A stretch of DNA of 64,000 nucleotides from Lentisphaera profundi (GCF_028728065.1 NZ_CP117811.1:620001-684000); one strand, 5' to 3'. Positions 34,214 through 44,626 are shown, numbered from the stretch's first letter. The notes: a model not told the origin generated them from the sequence alone. Program-made: numbers and translations.

Positions 34214-36853
34214 ATGAGATTTTTAACTTTAGTTTTGTTGGCGTCATTCAGTGCGACGGCAGTGGATTACGAAAAAGATATCAAGCCAATTTTTGAAGAG
34301 AATTGTGCCAAATGTCATGGCGAGAAAAAACAGAAGTCTGATTTTCGCTTAGATGACCGCGAGAGTATCCTAAAAGGAGGTGACTGGGGCGAACCAGGCG
34401 CCGTACCGGGGCATCCAGAGAAGAGTTCTATTATAGAGTTTATTAGTTTGGATCCGGATGATGATGATATCATGCCGCCCAAAGGTGATCCGCTGAAGAA
34501 AGAGCAAATTGCTTTAATTAGCGAATGGATCAAAGAGGGTGCTAAAATGCCCGCGAAGAAAAAAGTTGCAGCAGAGAAACTTTGGTCTCTAGAAAAAGTA
34601 AAAAAGCCAGCGATTCCATTAGGTGAAAAAAATGTGGTGGATGCCTTCTTAAAAGAAAAATTAAGTGAGCAGGGACTCGATTTTAGTCAGCAGGCTGATC
34701 CGGTAGTGTTACTTCGCCGTTTGCAGGTGGTACTCACTGGGATTCTGCCTACGCCAGCAGAAAAAGATGCTTTCCTCGAAGCCTGGGTAATGGATGCGGA
34801 CAAGGCATATAGTGCAAAAGTGGAAGAGCTATTGGCATCGGATCAATACGGCGAGCGTTGGGCTCAGCATTGGTTGGATGCAATTCGCTGGGCGGAAACG
34901 AGTGGTTCAGAGAGTAATCTCTACCGAAAGAATTCATGGCATTTTCGCGATTATGTAATCCGCGCCTTTAATCAAGATAAGCCTTATACAGATTTCATTA
35001 TCGATCAGTTGGCGGGTGATCAAACGGGCTATCCAAGAGCGACGGGATACTTAGTTTCAGGGCCACATGTGCCTCCTGCCACCGTAGGGCAACAGCAGAG
35101 TGCGATTGCCGAAGCACGCTATGATAGATTGGATCAAGTGATGCAGACAGTAGGAGCCTCAATTATGGGTATGACTTTAGGTTGTGCTCGTTGCCATACA
35201 CACAAATTTGATCCGATTAAAATCAATGATTATTATTCTATTCTCGCCAATTTTCAGGGTGTGGAATTTGGGATTCGTAAACCAGAACTAGCCGAACATG
35301 CACATCATGTGGTGAAAGGTAAAAAAATCATGGGCAAGATCCAAGCCTTACGTCAAAAAGAGCGCAGTACTTGGAAAGAGCAGTGGCATAGTCGCCACGA
35401 AGCTCGTGTTAATCAATTAAAGACTCGTGGTATTCGACTTGTGGCTTTATCTAATTCAGTAGCACTTGATGAAGTCGATATTTATAATACGGCGGGAAAA
35501 AACATTATATCCCAAGCGAAAATCAGTACGAATATAGCAGGTGAGAAAGTAGATGTAGAGCTCTTACGAGATGGTATGATTGGTCAGTTCTATGGCTTCA
35601 AAGCTAAAGTTAAAAAAGGCGACAAGAAGCTTCACTACATTCAATTTGATTTTGCAGCAGATATTGAGTTTTCGGGCATTGCTTTGAGTAAGGATCGCAA
35701 AGCGCCAGTCAATACGGATTATTTGCTAAGTGAAGAATGGCTCACAAAACTAGATAATTATAAAATTGAGTACAGAGATGAGCAAGGTAAGTGGAAAGTT
35801 TTAGTCAAAAATCTTACTCAGCTAAAAACTTTACCAGCAATTCAGGATTTAATTACCGAATACAATGAAAAAGCTGTACAGGAAGAATTTATTGGTCGTT
35901 TCATCAAACCAGTAAAATCACATGTCTTAAAACGTGGGAGTGCGAGTTCATTGGGAGCAGAAGTTGTCCCAGGACCCTTGACGATTATTACGGCATCACT
36001 CAATATGACGAGTGAGACTTCCGATAAAGAACGCCGCATGACTTTTGCGAAGTGGCTGGCATCGGATACCAATCCGCTCACGGCGCGAGTGATGGTCAAC
36101 CGCCTTTGGTATCATACTTTTGGTGATGGCATAGTTTCCACCTTATCAGACTTTGGTAACGCGGGAGCGAAGCCGAGTCATCCAGAATTACTGGATTATT
36201 TAGCGAGCGAATTTGTGGAGCAGGGCTGGTCGACCAAGAATTTCTTGAGACTGCTGGTGAATTCAAAAGCCTTTAAGCAGGATAATAAACCTAAGGTGGC
36301 AGCGCTCAAATTAGATGCGGGTTCACGCTTATTGTGGCGTTATGCACCACGTCGAGCTGAGGCAGAAGTGATTCGCGATTCAGTATTGAAATTCAGTGAC
36401 TCATTAGATTTGACGACGGGTGGACCCTCTTACAGAATTCACGGGACAAAGAAACGTTATGGAATGTGGAAAGTAACGGATAATTATAGTGAGCCAACGT
36501 GGAGGCGAATGATCTACCAAGAGCGTATGCGTGGAGTAGATGACCGTATGTTCACCGCATTTGATTTTCCTGATTGCGGTCAAGTACTCTCTAAACGTCC
36601 GGCTTCAACGACACCACTTCAGGCGCTGAATTTAATGAATAGTAAGTTCATGGAAAATCAGTGTGATATCATTGCGAAAAAAGTTGAGTCAAGTGATCCT
36701 GAGACTTCGATTCGCCAGCTCTTTTTACTGATCTATAATCGTCAGCCATCTGAGATTGAATTGGTAATGAGCAAAAAAATTCTCAAGAGTGAAAAAGTCA
36801 GTATCCTATGTCGAGCCATGCTCAACAGTAACGAATTTATCTTTATTCAGTGA
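34214..36853 (+). CDS. PSCyt1/DUF1549/DUF1553 secreted cytochrome-like protein
   Basis: The 879-residue exported protein has a signal peptide (residues 1-16) and then a planctomycete-type cytochrome domain with heme motif CAKCH (ENCAKCHGEKKQKSDFRLD). DUF1549 follows at about 135-340 (DAFLKEKLSEQGL...QYGERWAQHWLDAIRWAETSG), and DUF1553 is at the C-terminus from about 600 (ERRMTFAKWLASDTNPLTARVMVNRLW). These proteins are abundant in PVC bacteria, nearly always paired with a DUF1501 gene as here (7-bp gap), and often lie in polysaccharide loci. The biochemical role is unproven. Confidence 0.93.
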   Translation: MRFLTLVLLASFSATAVDYEKDIKPIFEENCAKCHGEKKQKSDFRLDDRESILKGGDWGEPGAVPGHPEKSSIIEFISLDPDDDDIMPPKGDPLKKEQIALISEWIKEGAKMPAKKKVAAEKLWSLEKVKKPAIPLGEKNVVDAFLKEKLSEQGLDFSQQADPVVLLRRLQVVLTGILPTPAEKDAFLEAWVMDADKAYSAKVEELLASDQYGERWAQHWLDAIRWAETSGSESNLYRKNSWHFRDYVIRAFNQDKPYTDFIIDQLAGDQTGYPRATGYLVSGPHVPPATVGQQQSAIAEARYDRLDQVMQTVGASIMGMTLGCARCHTHKFDPIKINDYYSILANFQGVEFGIRKPELAEHAHHVVKGKKIMGKIQALRQKERSTWKEQWHSRHEARVNQLKTRGIRLVALSNSVALDEVDIYNTAGKNIISQAKISTNIAGEKVDVELLRDGMIGQFYGFKAKVKKGDKKLHYIQFDFAADIEFSGIALSKDRKAPVNTDYLLSEEWLTKLDNYKIEYRDEQGKWKVLVKNLTQLKTLPAIQDLITEYNEKAVQEEFIGRFIKPVKSHVLKRGSASSLGAEVVPGPLTIITASLNMTSETSDKERRMTFAKWLASDTNPLTARVMVNRLWYHTFGDGIVSTLSDFGNAGAKPSHPELLDYLASEFVEQGWSTKNFLRLLVNSKAFKQDNKPKVAALKLDAGSRLLWRYAPRRAEAEVIRDSVLKFSDSLDLTTGGPSYRIHGTKKRYGMWKVTDNYSEPTWRRMIYQERMRGVDDRMFTAFDFPDCGQVLSKRPASTTPLQALNLMNSKFMENQCDIIAKKVESSDPETSIRQLFLLIYNRQPSEIELVMSKKILKSEKVSILCRAMLNSNEFIFIQ

Positions 36854-36860
36854 GGTTAAA

Positions 36861-38342
36861 ATGAATCCATTAAATATTTCATCCATGGGCCGTGGCCTAC
36901 TCAATCGCCGCGATTTTCTAAAAACAAGCGGTGGCGCCTTAGGCTCTTTAGGACTTATGCATTTACTTGCGGGCGATAGTGCCTTGGCCTCGGAAGGAGG
37001 AAAGACTCCCTTGCGTCCTAATATTGATCCACAGAATCCCTATGCACCGCGTCCAGGTCATTTTCCTGCTAAAGCGAAGCAAGTCTTGGTTGTTTACTGT
37101 CCGGGGGGAGTGAGTCAGGTAGATACTTTTGATTACAAGCCAGACCTTTGGAAATTCCATGGTCAGAAACCGCCGGGAATGCCAGCCGTTACTTTTGAAG
37201 GACCCACGGGAAATATCGCCAAGCCCTTCTGGGATTTTAAACCCCGAGGAAAGAGTGGTAAAATGATTTCTGATTTAGTGCCTAATCTAGGTGCTTTGGC
37301 GGATGATCTCTGCTTCTTTCATTCGCTTCGCTCTTCAACTAGTGCTCATCCCCAAGGAGAGAATTTCGTAAATACTGGATTCACTGTAGAGGGTCATCCT
37401 TCGCGTGGTGCTTGGATTAGTTATGCCTTGGGAACGGAGAATCAAAATTTACCCGCATTTGTGGCGATTAATGACCCGCGTGGCAAGCCTCGTTCAGCAA
37501 AAAATAACTGGGGTTCAGGTTTCTTGCCTGCGGCTTATCAGGGAACAGATTTTAATGCCTCGGCACTACCAGCAAATTTAAAGGTGCCGAAGTCAATTAG
37601 TAGGAATTCTGAAAAGAATACTAATGATATGCTCAAATTTCTTAACGAGAAGCATATGGAGCAATTCCCTGGAGATAGTAACTTGGCCGCACGAGTGGCG
37701 ACTTATGAACTGGCAGGTCGTATGCAGATGTCGATTCCTGAAGTATCGGATATCTCCAAAGAACCTGCTTATATCATGGAAGAATATGGTGTGAATAGCC
37801 CCAATAAAACCAAGGGTGAATACGCAAAGAACTGTATCTTAGCACGTCGCTTGTTAGAGCAGGGTGTCCGTGTCGTGGAACTCTATAATGGAGCTAATAG
37901 TCCCAATGGAATTAATAACTGGGATTCTCATAATAACTTGGAGAAGACCCACCAAGCTCAAGCGGATATCATGGATCAGCCTACGGCAGCACTGATTAGT
38001 GATATGAAACGTCGCGGGATGTTGGATGATGTCTTAGTGGTTTGGTGTACTGAGTTTGGCCGTGCGCCTTTCTTGCAGGCCAATGGTACTGGGCGCGATC
38101 ATAATCCAGGGGCTTTCACTTGCTTTATGGCCGGTGCGGGTGTGAAAAAAGGCTATAGCCATGGCATGAGTGATAACTTCGGTTTCAAAGCGACCGATAA
38201 ACCTCAGGATGTCTATGATTTTAATGCCACAATTCTGCACCTTATGGGCTTGGATCATGAACGTTTATCCTATTATCATAATGGCATTGAATCGCGATTG
38301 ACAAATGTGCATGGGCACGTGATTAAAGATGTGCTGGCTTAA
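36861..38342 (+). CDS. DUF1501 family protein with Tat signal
   Basis: The 493-residue protein starts at MNPLNISSMGRGLLNRRDFLKTSGG, a twin-arginine signal (NRRDFLKT). It is therefore exported folded. DUF1501 proteins have an alkaline-phosphatase/sulfatase-like fold; here VVYCPGGVSQVDTFDYKP, DLVPNLGALADDLCFFHSL and VVWCTEFGRAPFLQ...GRDHNPGAFT are conserved blocks. It is the standard partner of the upstream PSCyt1 protein and is co-transcribed with it. An in-frame start at 36789 lies inside the previous gene and is rejected. TGAGG before ATG 36861 is the ribosome site. Confidence 0.93.
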   Translation: MNPLNISSMGRGLLNRRDFLKTSGGALGSLGLMHLLAGDSALASEGGKTPLRPNIDPQNPYAPRPGHFPAKAKQVLVVYCPGGVSQVDTFDYKPDLWKFHGQKPPGMPAVTFEGPTGNIAKPFWDFKPRGKSGKMISDLVPNLGALADDLCFFHSLRSSTSAHPQGENFVNTGFTVEGHPSRGAWISYALGTENQNLPAFVAINDPRGKPRSAKNNWGSGFLPAAYQGTDFNASALPANLKVPKSISRNSEKNTNDMLKFLNEKHMEQFPGDSNLAARVATYELAGRMQMSIPEVSDISKEPAYIMEEYGVNSPNKTKGEYAKNCILARRLLEQGVRVVELYNGANSPNGINNWDSHNNLEKTHQAQADIMDQPTAALISDMKRRGMLDDVLVVWCTEFGRAPFLQANGTGRDHNPGAFTCFMAGAGVKKGYSHGMSDNFGFKATDKPQDVYDFNATILHLMGLDHERLSYYHNGIESRLTNVHGHVIKDVLA

Positions 38343-38374
38343 AATAGCGAGGCTAGAGCGGTAGTTATTTTAAT

Positions 38375-38500
38375 CGCCAGTTGAGGAAGGCATTCCTCAC
38401 GGGGTTCGGGGCTGGCCCCGAAATGTACTATGAGGGATTAGTCCCTCAAACTCCTTACAAGGGCTTGCCAGCCCTTGACCCAGCACCAATCTACTAATCC
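38375..38500. repeat. Intergenic multi-hairpin element, copy B
   Basis: Consecutive hairpins are TTCGGGGCT-GGCCCCGAA, GAGGGATTAGTCCCTC and AAGGGCT-TGCC-AGCCCTT. The last one has the same loop TGCC and the same flanks as the other copies, but a different stem sequence that still pairs. It lies between the DUF1501 and DUF1080 genes. Confidence 0.65.
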
Positions 38501-38611
38501 GGATAAGTCTTAATTACCAACTTTAGAAAAGTAGCTTGTTTAAGACTGTTTAGATTAATATACTTTACTAGATTAATATCATTCAAAACTTTAACAATAT
38601 ATGGAATACTT

Positions 38612-39304
38612 ATGCAGAATTTTTTTAGAATGGCCCTCTTAGTCTTTTTATCTATTGGCTCAATACAAGCAAATGAATGGAAGTCACTTTTTAATGGGAA
38701 AAACTTAGATGGTTGGAAAGGCTTAGAGCAGTACTGGTCAGTTCAGGATGGAATCATTACTGGCGAGAGTAAAACTGCGGTACCCTTCACTAACTTTCTG
38801 ATTTATGAAAAGGGTGAATTCAGTGATTTTGAGCTCAAATTTGATTTCTGTATTTTTTCAGGCAATAGCGGAGTTCAATACCGTAGCAAGCAAGTTGGCA
38901 AGCCAGAGAAGTTTTCCATGAAGGGCTATCAAGCAGATTTTGATCCCGGGAATGCATGGAGTGGAACCAACTATTTCCAGGGCCGTGGCATCATGGCTAA
39001 ACGCGGTCAAAAAACACTTATGGAAAAAGGCAAAAAGGCCTCTTCAACAGAAGCCTTGGGCGACTTCGATGAATTGGCGAAATCAATCAAAGCAGCCGGT
39101 CAATGGAATAGCTATCATATCATAGTAAAAGGCGATCATTTCCAACATTTTATTAATGGTGTACTGATGTCTGAATGTACTGATAAAGATCCCAAATTGA
39201 GTTTGGCGAAAGGCACTTTTGGTTTGCAGATGCATAAAACTAAAGGCACTGGAATGAAAGTTCAGTTTAAAAATATTGAACTTAAGGAATTGAAGGACAA
39301 ATAA
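38612..39304 (+). CDS. Secreted DUF1080 (3-keto-disaccharide hydrolase-like) protein
   Basis: The 230-residue protein has a signal peptide (to residue 20, IQAN) and then a single DUF1080 domain with a concanavalin-like sandwich. The marks are EWKSLFNGKNLDGWKGL, the internal FSDFELKFDFCIFSGNSGVQYRS and QWNSYHIIVKGDHFQHFINGVL. Members have been linked to 3-keto-glycoside hydrolysis and sugar binding. It follows a PSCyt1/DUF1501 pair, a frequent arrangement. Confidence 0.9.
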   Translation: MQNFFRMALLVFLSIGSIQANEWKSLFNGKNLDGWKGLEQYWSVQDGIITGESKTAVPFTNFLIYEKGEFSDFELKFDFCIFSGNSGVQYRSKQVGKPEKFSMKGYQADFDPGNAWSGTNYFQGRGIMAKRGQKTLMEKGKKASSTEALGDFDELAKSIKAAGQWNSYHIIVKGDHFQHFINGVLMSECTDKDPKLSLAKGTFGLQMHKTKGTGMKVQFKNIELKELKDK

Positions 39305-39319
39305 AAATAATTGGGGATA

Positions 39320-39475
39320 CAATTCCTAAGCCTTCGCTCTTCGAGCGTGAAAAATGTTTTAAAACCTAGGCTGACGCCCCGAAACCTAGGCTGAAGCCCA
39401 GGCCTACCACCCATCGCTCTACGAGCGTAAAATGGCCCGTGGCGTAGCTACGACGCAAAAATATCCATAACGCAA
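39320..39475. repeat. Intergenic palindrome cluster, copy E
   Basis: The cluster contains CGCTCTTCGAGCG and CGCTCTACGAGCG (two copies of one hairpin 80 bp apart), two AACCTAGGCTGA units with pairing GCCCAGG, and GGCGTAGCTACGACGC. It lies within a 270-bp gap with no gene. Confidence 0.6.
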
Positions 39476-39575
39476 GTCACCTATGCTAATAGGAGCTGTT
39501 TATTTGTTAAAGACGTGGAGGGTAAATTGCCTTTGACCGGAAAGTTTATCTAAAAATGAAGAAGGTAGGGTATTT

Positions 39576-41357
39576 ATGAAAGTGTTGTTAGCCTGTGCAT
39601 TGGCACTCATCTTTGTGGGAGGGGCTTGCGTATATAATGATATTCAAAGTCAAAAAAGTGAGGTTTCACAAAGGCTTGGGGATGAAGATTCTAGCACGAT
39701 TACTTCGGATATTGCCACTTCCGCAAAATCGAGTGAATTAGTATGGCCCTTTATCCCAGGAGTTTCAGAGCTAGTCAAGGCTTATTACATCAGTTCGTCA
39801 AAAGGACTGGATAGTAATGATGGTAGCATCAAATCTCCATGGAAAAGCTTAGATAAAATCAGCTCGATCAAACTAGAAGCGGGTGATAGGGTTTGTTTTC
39901 AAAAGGGAGATCGTTTTAATGGTCATTTCGTGGTCAATGGTTCGGGTACTCAGACTCAGCCAATCATAATCACATCGTATGGAAGTGGTAAACAAGCGAT
40001 TCTTTCTGGGCAAGTGGGAGAGTCAAATGGCGGCGATTTTCAAGAAGCTATTCTTGTTGAGAATCAAGATAATATTATCTTTAGAGATCTGGAAGTTCAC
40101 AATGAACGTTTAAGTTCTCGTGAAGGGATCAATGATGCCGATGCTTACGGGATTCTTATCCTCAATAGCGGCACTCAGGTGATGAAGAATTTCCTATTCC
40201 AAAAGGTGACATTCAAAAATGTTTATGCGCCAAAACCGATCTTAAAAGATGCGGGAGAAGATGCCTTTAATGGGCTAGAAGTCTCTGCTTTAACTTTTCT
40301 TACAGAACAGAACCGGGTGGCAGGAAAAGAGAAGAATATTCAGGATGTATTAGTTGAGGATTGTTATTTTGAAAATCTGCAACGTTTGGGAGTGCATATT
40401 AAACACAAAGGCTCTCGAGGTAAAATAGGGAATGAAGAAATTAATAGCAATAAAAACTTTGTGTTCCGTAACAATGAATTTCACCATACTGGAGGAACAT
40501 GCATCTTGCCGATTAGAACTTATAACTGCCTAATTGAAAATAATCTGTTCAATTACCCTGGAGATAGTTCCGATCCACGGATGCCAGCACGAGGCAGTGC
40601 GGTATGGACTTGGCATTGTTACAATACCGTGATTCAATACAATAAATGTCAACATATTCGTGGTTACCTAGATTCTCACGGGGTGCATATTGATCATAAT
40701 AATCACAATACTTTTGTGCAGTATAATTATATGGAAGATTGTGAAGGTGGATTTGTGGAGATTCTTGGCGGCAATGTGAATTCAATCTATCGTTTCAATA
40801 TCAGTGTGAATGATGGTTGGCGCGAGAACCCAAAATGGAAAACGAGTAACCATACTCTCTGGCTCAATGAGGTCGTTGCTTATGGGGAGAAGCAATCGGA
40901 GCAGAGTTATATCTATAATAATACGATTTATATGGACCGTGATTATTCGACCTCAATAGATATTGATGCCAAAAATACCTATGTCTTCAATAATATTTTT
41001 TATGCGAAGCAGGGTGCCATCGGAACTAAGCAAATGAATATTAAAGATCATGGAAGTGATTTTGTTCTCAGCCATAATCTCTATCAGGGCTTTATCTCTC
41101 CTCGCTTTATTAAGCGCGATGCACAGGCTATTAAAGCAGACCCACAATTCTATAAGGTGAGGCTTGGCAGTGACCAGGGATTTCAGTTGCAAGCAGGCAG
41201 TGCAGCCATCGGCGCGGGGATGGTAAGAGATGTGCCTTCGGTGCCGGGTGCGGGTCAGGGGATCTTTAAGCATGTCCCAGCTTATCCTACAGTAGATTTT
41301 TATGGTAAGCTTTTGGATGTATCCAAACCATCCATTGGTGCGAGTAAAGATAAGTGA
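39576..41357 (+). CDS. Secreted right-handed beta-helix protein, polysaccharide lyase-like
   Basis: The 593-residue protein has an N-terminal hydrophobic segment ending GGACVYN, a possible lipoprotein signal. The start YYISSSKGLDSNDGSIKSPWKSLDKISS and GDRVCFQKGDRFNG is the usual entry of secreted parallel beta-helix proteins. About twelve coils follow with Asn ladders (FRNNEFHHTGG, IENNLFNYPG, VQYNYMEDCEGGFVEILGG). Many such proteins are polysaccharide lyases or hydrolases, but no catalytic set is certain. It is a paralogue of the next gene (shared GSAVWTW / GSGSWCW and GGFVEILG blocks). The substrate is unknown. Confidence 0.8.
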   Translation: MKVLLACALALIFVGGACVYNDIQSQKSEVSQRLGDEDSSTITSDIATSAKSSELVWPFIPGVSELVKAYYISSSKGLDSNDGSIKSPWKSLDKISSIKLEAGDRVCFQKGDRFNGHFVVNGSGTQTQPIIITSYGSGKQAILSGQVGESNGGDFQEAILVENQDNIIFRDLEVHNERLSSREGINDADAYGILILNSGTQVMKNFLFQKVTFKNVYAPKPILKDAGEDAFNGLEVSALTFLTEQNRVAGKEKNIQDVLVEDCYFENLQRLGVHIKHKGSRGKIGNEEINSNKNFVFRNNEFHHTGGTCILPIRTYNCLIENNLFNYPGDSSDPRMPARGSAVWTWHCYNTVIQYNKCQHIRGYLDSHGVHIDHNNHNTFVQYNYMEDCEGGFVEILGGNVNSIYRFNISVNDGWRENPKWKTSNHTLWLNEVVAYGEKQSEQSYIYNNTIYMDRDYSTSIDIDAKNTYVFNNIFYAKQGAIGTKQMNIKDHGSDFVLSHNLYQGFISPRFIKRDAQAIKADPQFYKVRLGSDQGFQLQAGSAAIGAGMVRDVPSVPGAGQGIFKHVPAYPTVDFYGKLLDVSKPSIGASKDK

Positions 41358-41479
41358 TAGTTTAATAAGACGAAAAGTACTCGATAGATCCATTTGCTTT
41401 TCAATGACTTTTTCTTTTGTATGTGAAATGGGCTAGAATTAATTAAAAATTTTTAGAAATAGATAGGAAATAATCATTC

Positions 41480-43105
41480 ATGAAATCACTCTTTAACTTT
41501 AGATCCTTGCTGTGTTTATTCACGATCAGTTTAGTTCATCTTGAAGCAGCGACTTATTATGTCGATAATCAGGCAAACAATGAAAGGGCTAATGGCTTAA
41601 CGGAGAAAACGGCATTTAAGGACTTTACGCAAGTCAATAGGCTGAACTTACTTGCGGGAGATAAGGTCTTATTAAAGCGAGGAGGTCACTATCATGGAGC
41701 GATCAAACTACAATCGCTTGAGGGCACGGAAATAGCTCCTATTGAATTAGCTTCTTATGGAGATGAAAACTTGGCTCGACCCAAAATAGATGGGCAAGGT
41801 TATTTTGCCGTTATTAATTTGGATGGCTGTGCTTACGTAAATGTAAGTGGTTTAGAACTGACAAATGATGGTGGGAAAGCGAGAGATAAACGAGCCAAGC
41901 ACGAACGCTACGGCGTGGCCCTTACTGCAATTGCAGGGGATAGCCATAATATTAATTTAAGAGATTTAAAGATCCATCATATTTTTGCGAGTGAATCGCG
42001 AGCCTCAGAAGGGTATAATCCGACGAGTAATTTTGGTATGGGAGTGATTCTTGAAAATAAAAAATCGCAACATTCCATTAACCGAATTACCCTCGAAGAT
42101 TCAGATATACGCATGGTGGGATTTTACGGGATTCGCATCAAGGGCAGTATGGAACAAAAGGTAAGCATGGTGAATATACTCAATAATAAGACAGTAGATA
42201 CGGGCTGTTCAGGAGTGCAAATGAGCTATGCCTCACATATACGTGTGAAGGGGAATGATTTCGCTTACTCAGGGTCAAATAAAGATCCGCGCATGCACGC
42301 AAGAGGTAGTGGATCTTGGTGCTGGGGATCGGAGAATATTACTTATGAAGAGAATAAGTTTAGCCATGCTCGCGGCAAGGGAGATTCGGCGGGTATTCAC
42401 ATTGATTTTAATTGTAAGAATATCATCGTACAACGCAATTTAAGTATCGATAATGAGGGCGGCTTTATTGAGATATTGGGAAATAATTGGAATTGTACTT
42501 ATCGCTATAATATAAGCATTAATGATGGCGCGCGAATCAAGGGTGAAAATCGTGCTTTTCAAGAAGGAAAAATTCTGTGGTTTAGCAGTTTCTGTGGGAA
42601 GGATGGTGGACGCAAAGGTCCCTATAATAATTATATTTACAATAACACTATTTTTGTTAAGAAAGGCATTCTCAATAAGTTTTCGGTTGCGCCGACAACT
42701 GAGGGTGTTTTGATTGCCAATAATATTTTTCATTTAATGGATGAATCAAAGAATGTGTCGGGAGATCAATTCTGGAATAAAAAACTTCGTGCTCAAGTAA
42801 ATAAGCCAAGTAAGAATATTGTTTTTGGTAATAATATTTATAATAAGGAAACGAGCTTGCCCGCAGATTTTGAAATTCAAGATAAGGCCAAAATCATTGG
42901 TGATGTCGAGTTTAAGAATGCAGGAAGTTTAGATGCACATGACTACATTCCTATAAATAGTGACTTAGTGATCGATAAAGGCATAGAGATTCAACGCTTG
43001 GCAAATGACCCTATCGGGATTATTGGGGGCTTAAAAATGAAAAGTGATTTCTTTGGCAATCCCATTAAGGGTAGGCCCGATATGGGGGCAATAGAAATTC
43101 AGTAA
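41480..43105 (+). CDS. Secreted right-handed beta-helix protein, paralogue of the upstream gene
   Basis: The 541-residue protein has a signal peptide (to about residue 24, HLEA), the entry motif YYVDNQANNERANGLTEKTAFKDF and then beta-helix coils with many Asn/Gly turns. It shares with the previous protein the central blocks DPRMHARGSGSWCW, HIDFNCKNIIVQRN and GGFIEILGNN and the same C-terminal ending (FFGNPIKGRPDMGAIE). The pair presumably arose by duplication and may act on related glycans. The gene is followed by a hairpin terminator and then a sulfatase. Confidence 0.8.
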   Translation: MKSLFNFRSLLCLFTISLVHLEAATYYVDNQANNERANGLTEKTAFKDFTQVNRLNLLAGDKVLLKRGGHYHGAIKLQSLEGTEIAPIELASYGDENLARPKIDGQGYFAVINLDGCAYVNVSGLELTNDGGKARDKRAKHERYGVALTAIAGDSHNINLRDLKIHHIFASESRASEGYNPTSNFGMGVILENKKSQHSINRITLEDSDIRMVGFYGIRIKGSMEQKVSMVNILNNKTVDTGCSGVQMSYASHIRVKGNDFAYSGSNKDPRMHARGSGSWCWGSENITYEENKFSHARGKGDSAGIHIDFNCKNIIVQRNLSIDNEGGFIEILGNNWNCTYRYNISINDGARIKGENRAFQEGKILWFSSFCGKDGGRKGPYNNYIYNNTIFVKKGILNKFSVAPTTEGVLIANNIFHLMDESKNVSGDQFWNKKLRAQVNKPSKNIVFGNNIYNKETSLPADFEIQDKAKIIGDVEFKNAGSLDAHDYIPINSDLVIDKGIEIQRLANDPIGIIGGLKMKSDFFGNPIKGRPDMGAIEIQ

Positions 43106-43131
43106 AATAAATCAATTGTTTTGAGACTTAG

Positions 43132-43162
43132 AGGTCACTTCGTGAGAAGTGGCCTGTTTTTT
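43132..43162 (+). terminator. Probable intrinsic terminator
   Basis: Hairpin AGGTCACTTC-GTGA-GAAGTGGCCT (one mismatch) followed by GTTTTTT. It separates the beta-helix gene from the sulfatase gene. Confidence 0.75.
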
Positions 43163-43187
43163 ATATAAATAGAATTAATGAGGTTTC

Positions 43188-44609
43188 ATGAAAAAATTAT
43201 TATTACTTACGAGTGCATTGCTCCTATCTCCCGTTCTTCATAGTGTGGAAAAACCCAACTTAATCGTGATCATGACGGATGATATGGGCTATGCAGATGT
43301 TGGCTTTAATGGTTGCGAAGATATACCCACGCCACATATAGATAGTATTGCTTCCAAGGGCGTGAAGTTTAGTAGCGGCTATACTTCCTACTCAGTTTGT
43401 GGTCCAAGCCGTGCGGGTTTTATTACCGGTCGTTATCAACAACGCTTTGGTTTTGAACGCAATCCCTTGTGGAGCTTAACTGATCCCAAATCTGCACTTC
43501 CCCTAAGTGAAATGACCATAGGACAATCATTACAGAAAGTAGGGTATAAAACCGCCATTATTGGCAAATGGCATTTGGGTGCCGAGCCTAGTTTGCGTCC
43601 AAATAAGCGGGGCTTTGATGAGTTCTTTGGACACCTTGGTGGAGGACATAAATTTATGCCCGAGGATTTAAATATTGTCAAAACGGAAGATGTGAAAAAT
43701 GAGTCTGACTCATACCGCAGCTGGATCACTCGCAATGATACGCCGGTACGTACCGAGAAGTACCTGACCGAGGAGTTTAGCGATGAAGCTGTGAGCTTTG
43801 TGGAAGGCAATAAAGATAAACCTTTCTTTTTATTCCTCTCCTATAACGCACCTCATTTACCGCTTCAAGCGACGCAGAAATATCTCGATCGCTTTGATCA
43901 TATTTCTGACCCAAAGCGCAAGGTTTACGCCGCCATGGTGAGTGCCGTAGATGATGGAGTAGGACAAATTATGGCCAAACTTCACAAATTAAAAATTGAA
44001 GATAATACGATCGTTTTCTTTTTGTCTGATAATGGAGGACCCACGACTAAAAATCATTCGGATAACGGTCCCTTGAAAGGCTCGAAATCCGATATTTGGG
44101 AAGGGGGTTATCGCGTGCCATTTGCGATGCAGTACACCGGTGTAGTCAAGGGAGGTCAAGTATATGATCATCCGGTAAGTTCACTTGATATTTTCGCGAC
44201 GATTGCCGATATCAGTCAATCACCGATTCATAAAGATAAGCCACTCGATGGAGTGAATTTAGTACCTTATGTGACAGGTGAAAATACAGCAGCTCCCCAT
44301 GAACAACTCTATTTAAGAAAGTTTGATCAATCGCGTTACGCAGTTCGCCAGGGTGATTATAAATTAGTGATCCCTTGGAAGGGCGCTCCACCCCAACTGT
44401 ATAATCTTAGTAAGGATATTGGTGAAACAAAAAATATAGCGATGAATCATCCCGAGCGGGTGCAAGAAATTAATATGTTACGCAAGGCTTGGGATAAAGA
44501 ACTCATGGATCCGATATTTCTGGGCCTGACTTCATCGCCTGCTTGGAAGGCGAAAGTAGCCCGTGAAAAAGCTAAAAAGGCCGCAGCATTAAAAAAGCAA
44601 AATAAGTAA
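43188..44609 (+). CDS. Secreted sulfatase (Cys-type formylglycine motif)
   Basis: The 473-residue S1-family arylsulfatase has a signal peptide (residues 1-20). Metal ligands are at Asp31-Asp32 (MTDDMGYADVG), and the formylglycine motif C-x-P-x-R is at Cys71 (SVCGPSRAGFITGRYQQR). The later metal site is FLSDNGGP. The Cys must be oxidised by a maturase before activity. Between beta-helix enzymes and a GH50-like hydrolase it probably removes sulfate from a marine polysaccharide. It is 17 bp from the next gene and likely in one operon with it. The C-terminus is Lys/Ala-rich. Confidence 0.95.
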   Translation: MKKLLLLTSALLLSPVLHSVEKPNLIVIMTDDMGYADVGFNGCEDIPTPHIDSIASKGVKFSSGYTSYSVCGPSRAGFITGRYQQRFGFERNPLWSLTDPKSALPLSEMTIGQSLQKVGYKTAIIGKWHLGAEPSLRPNKRGFDEFFGHLGGGHKFMPEDLNIVKTEDVKNESDSYRSWITRNDTPVRTEKYLTEEFSDEAVSFVEGNKDKPFFLFLSYNAPHLPLQATQKYLDRFDHISDPKRKVYAAMVSAVDDGVGQIMAKLHKLKIEDNTIVFFLSDNGGPTTKNHSDNGPLKGSKSDIWEGGYRVPFAMQYTGVVKGGQVYDHPVSSLDIFATIADISQSPIHKDKPLDGVNLVPYVTGENTAAPHEQLYLRKFDQSRYAVRQGDYKLVIPWKGAPPQLYNLSKDIGETKNIAMNHPERVQEINMLRKAWDKELMDPIFLGLTSSPAWKAKVAREKAKKAAALKKQNK

Positions 44610-44626
44610 GATCAAGGATAGAAATA

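Noticed and set aside
36789-36860. Upstream start for the DUF1501 gene
   Set aside because: It lies inside the PSCyt1 gene; TGAGG and the Tat signal support ATG 36861.
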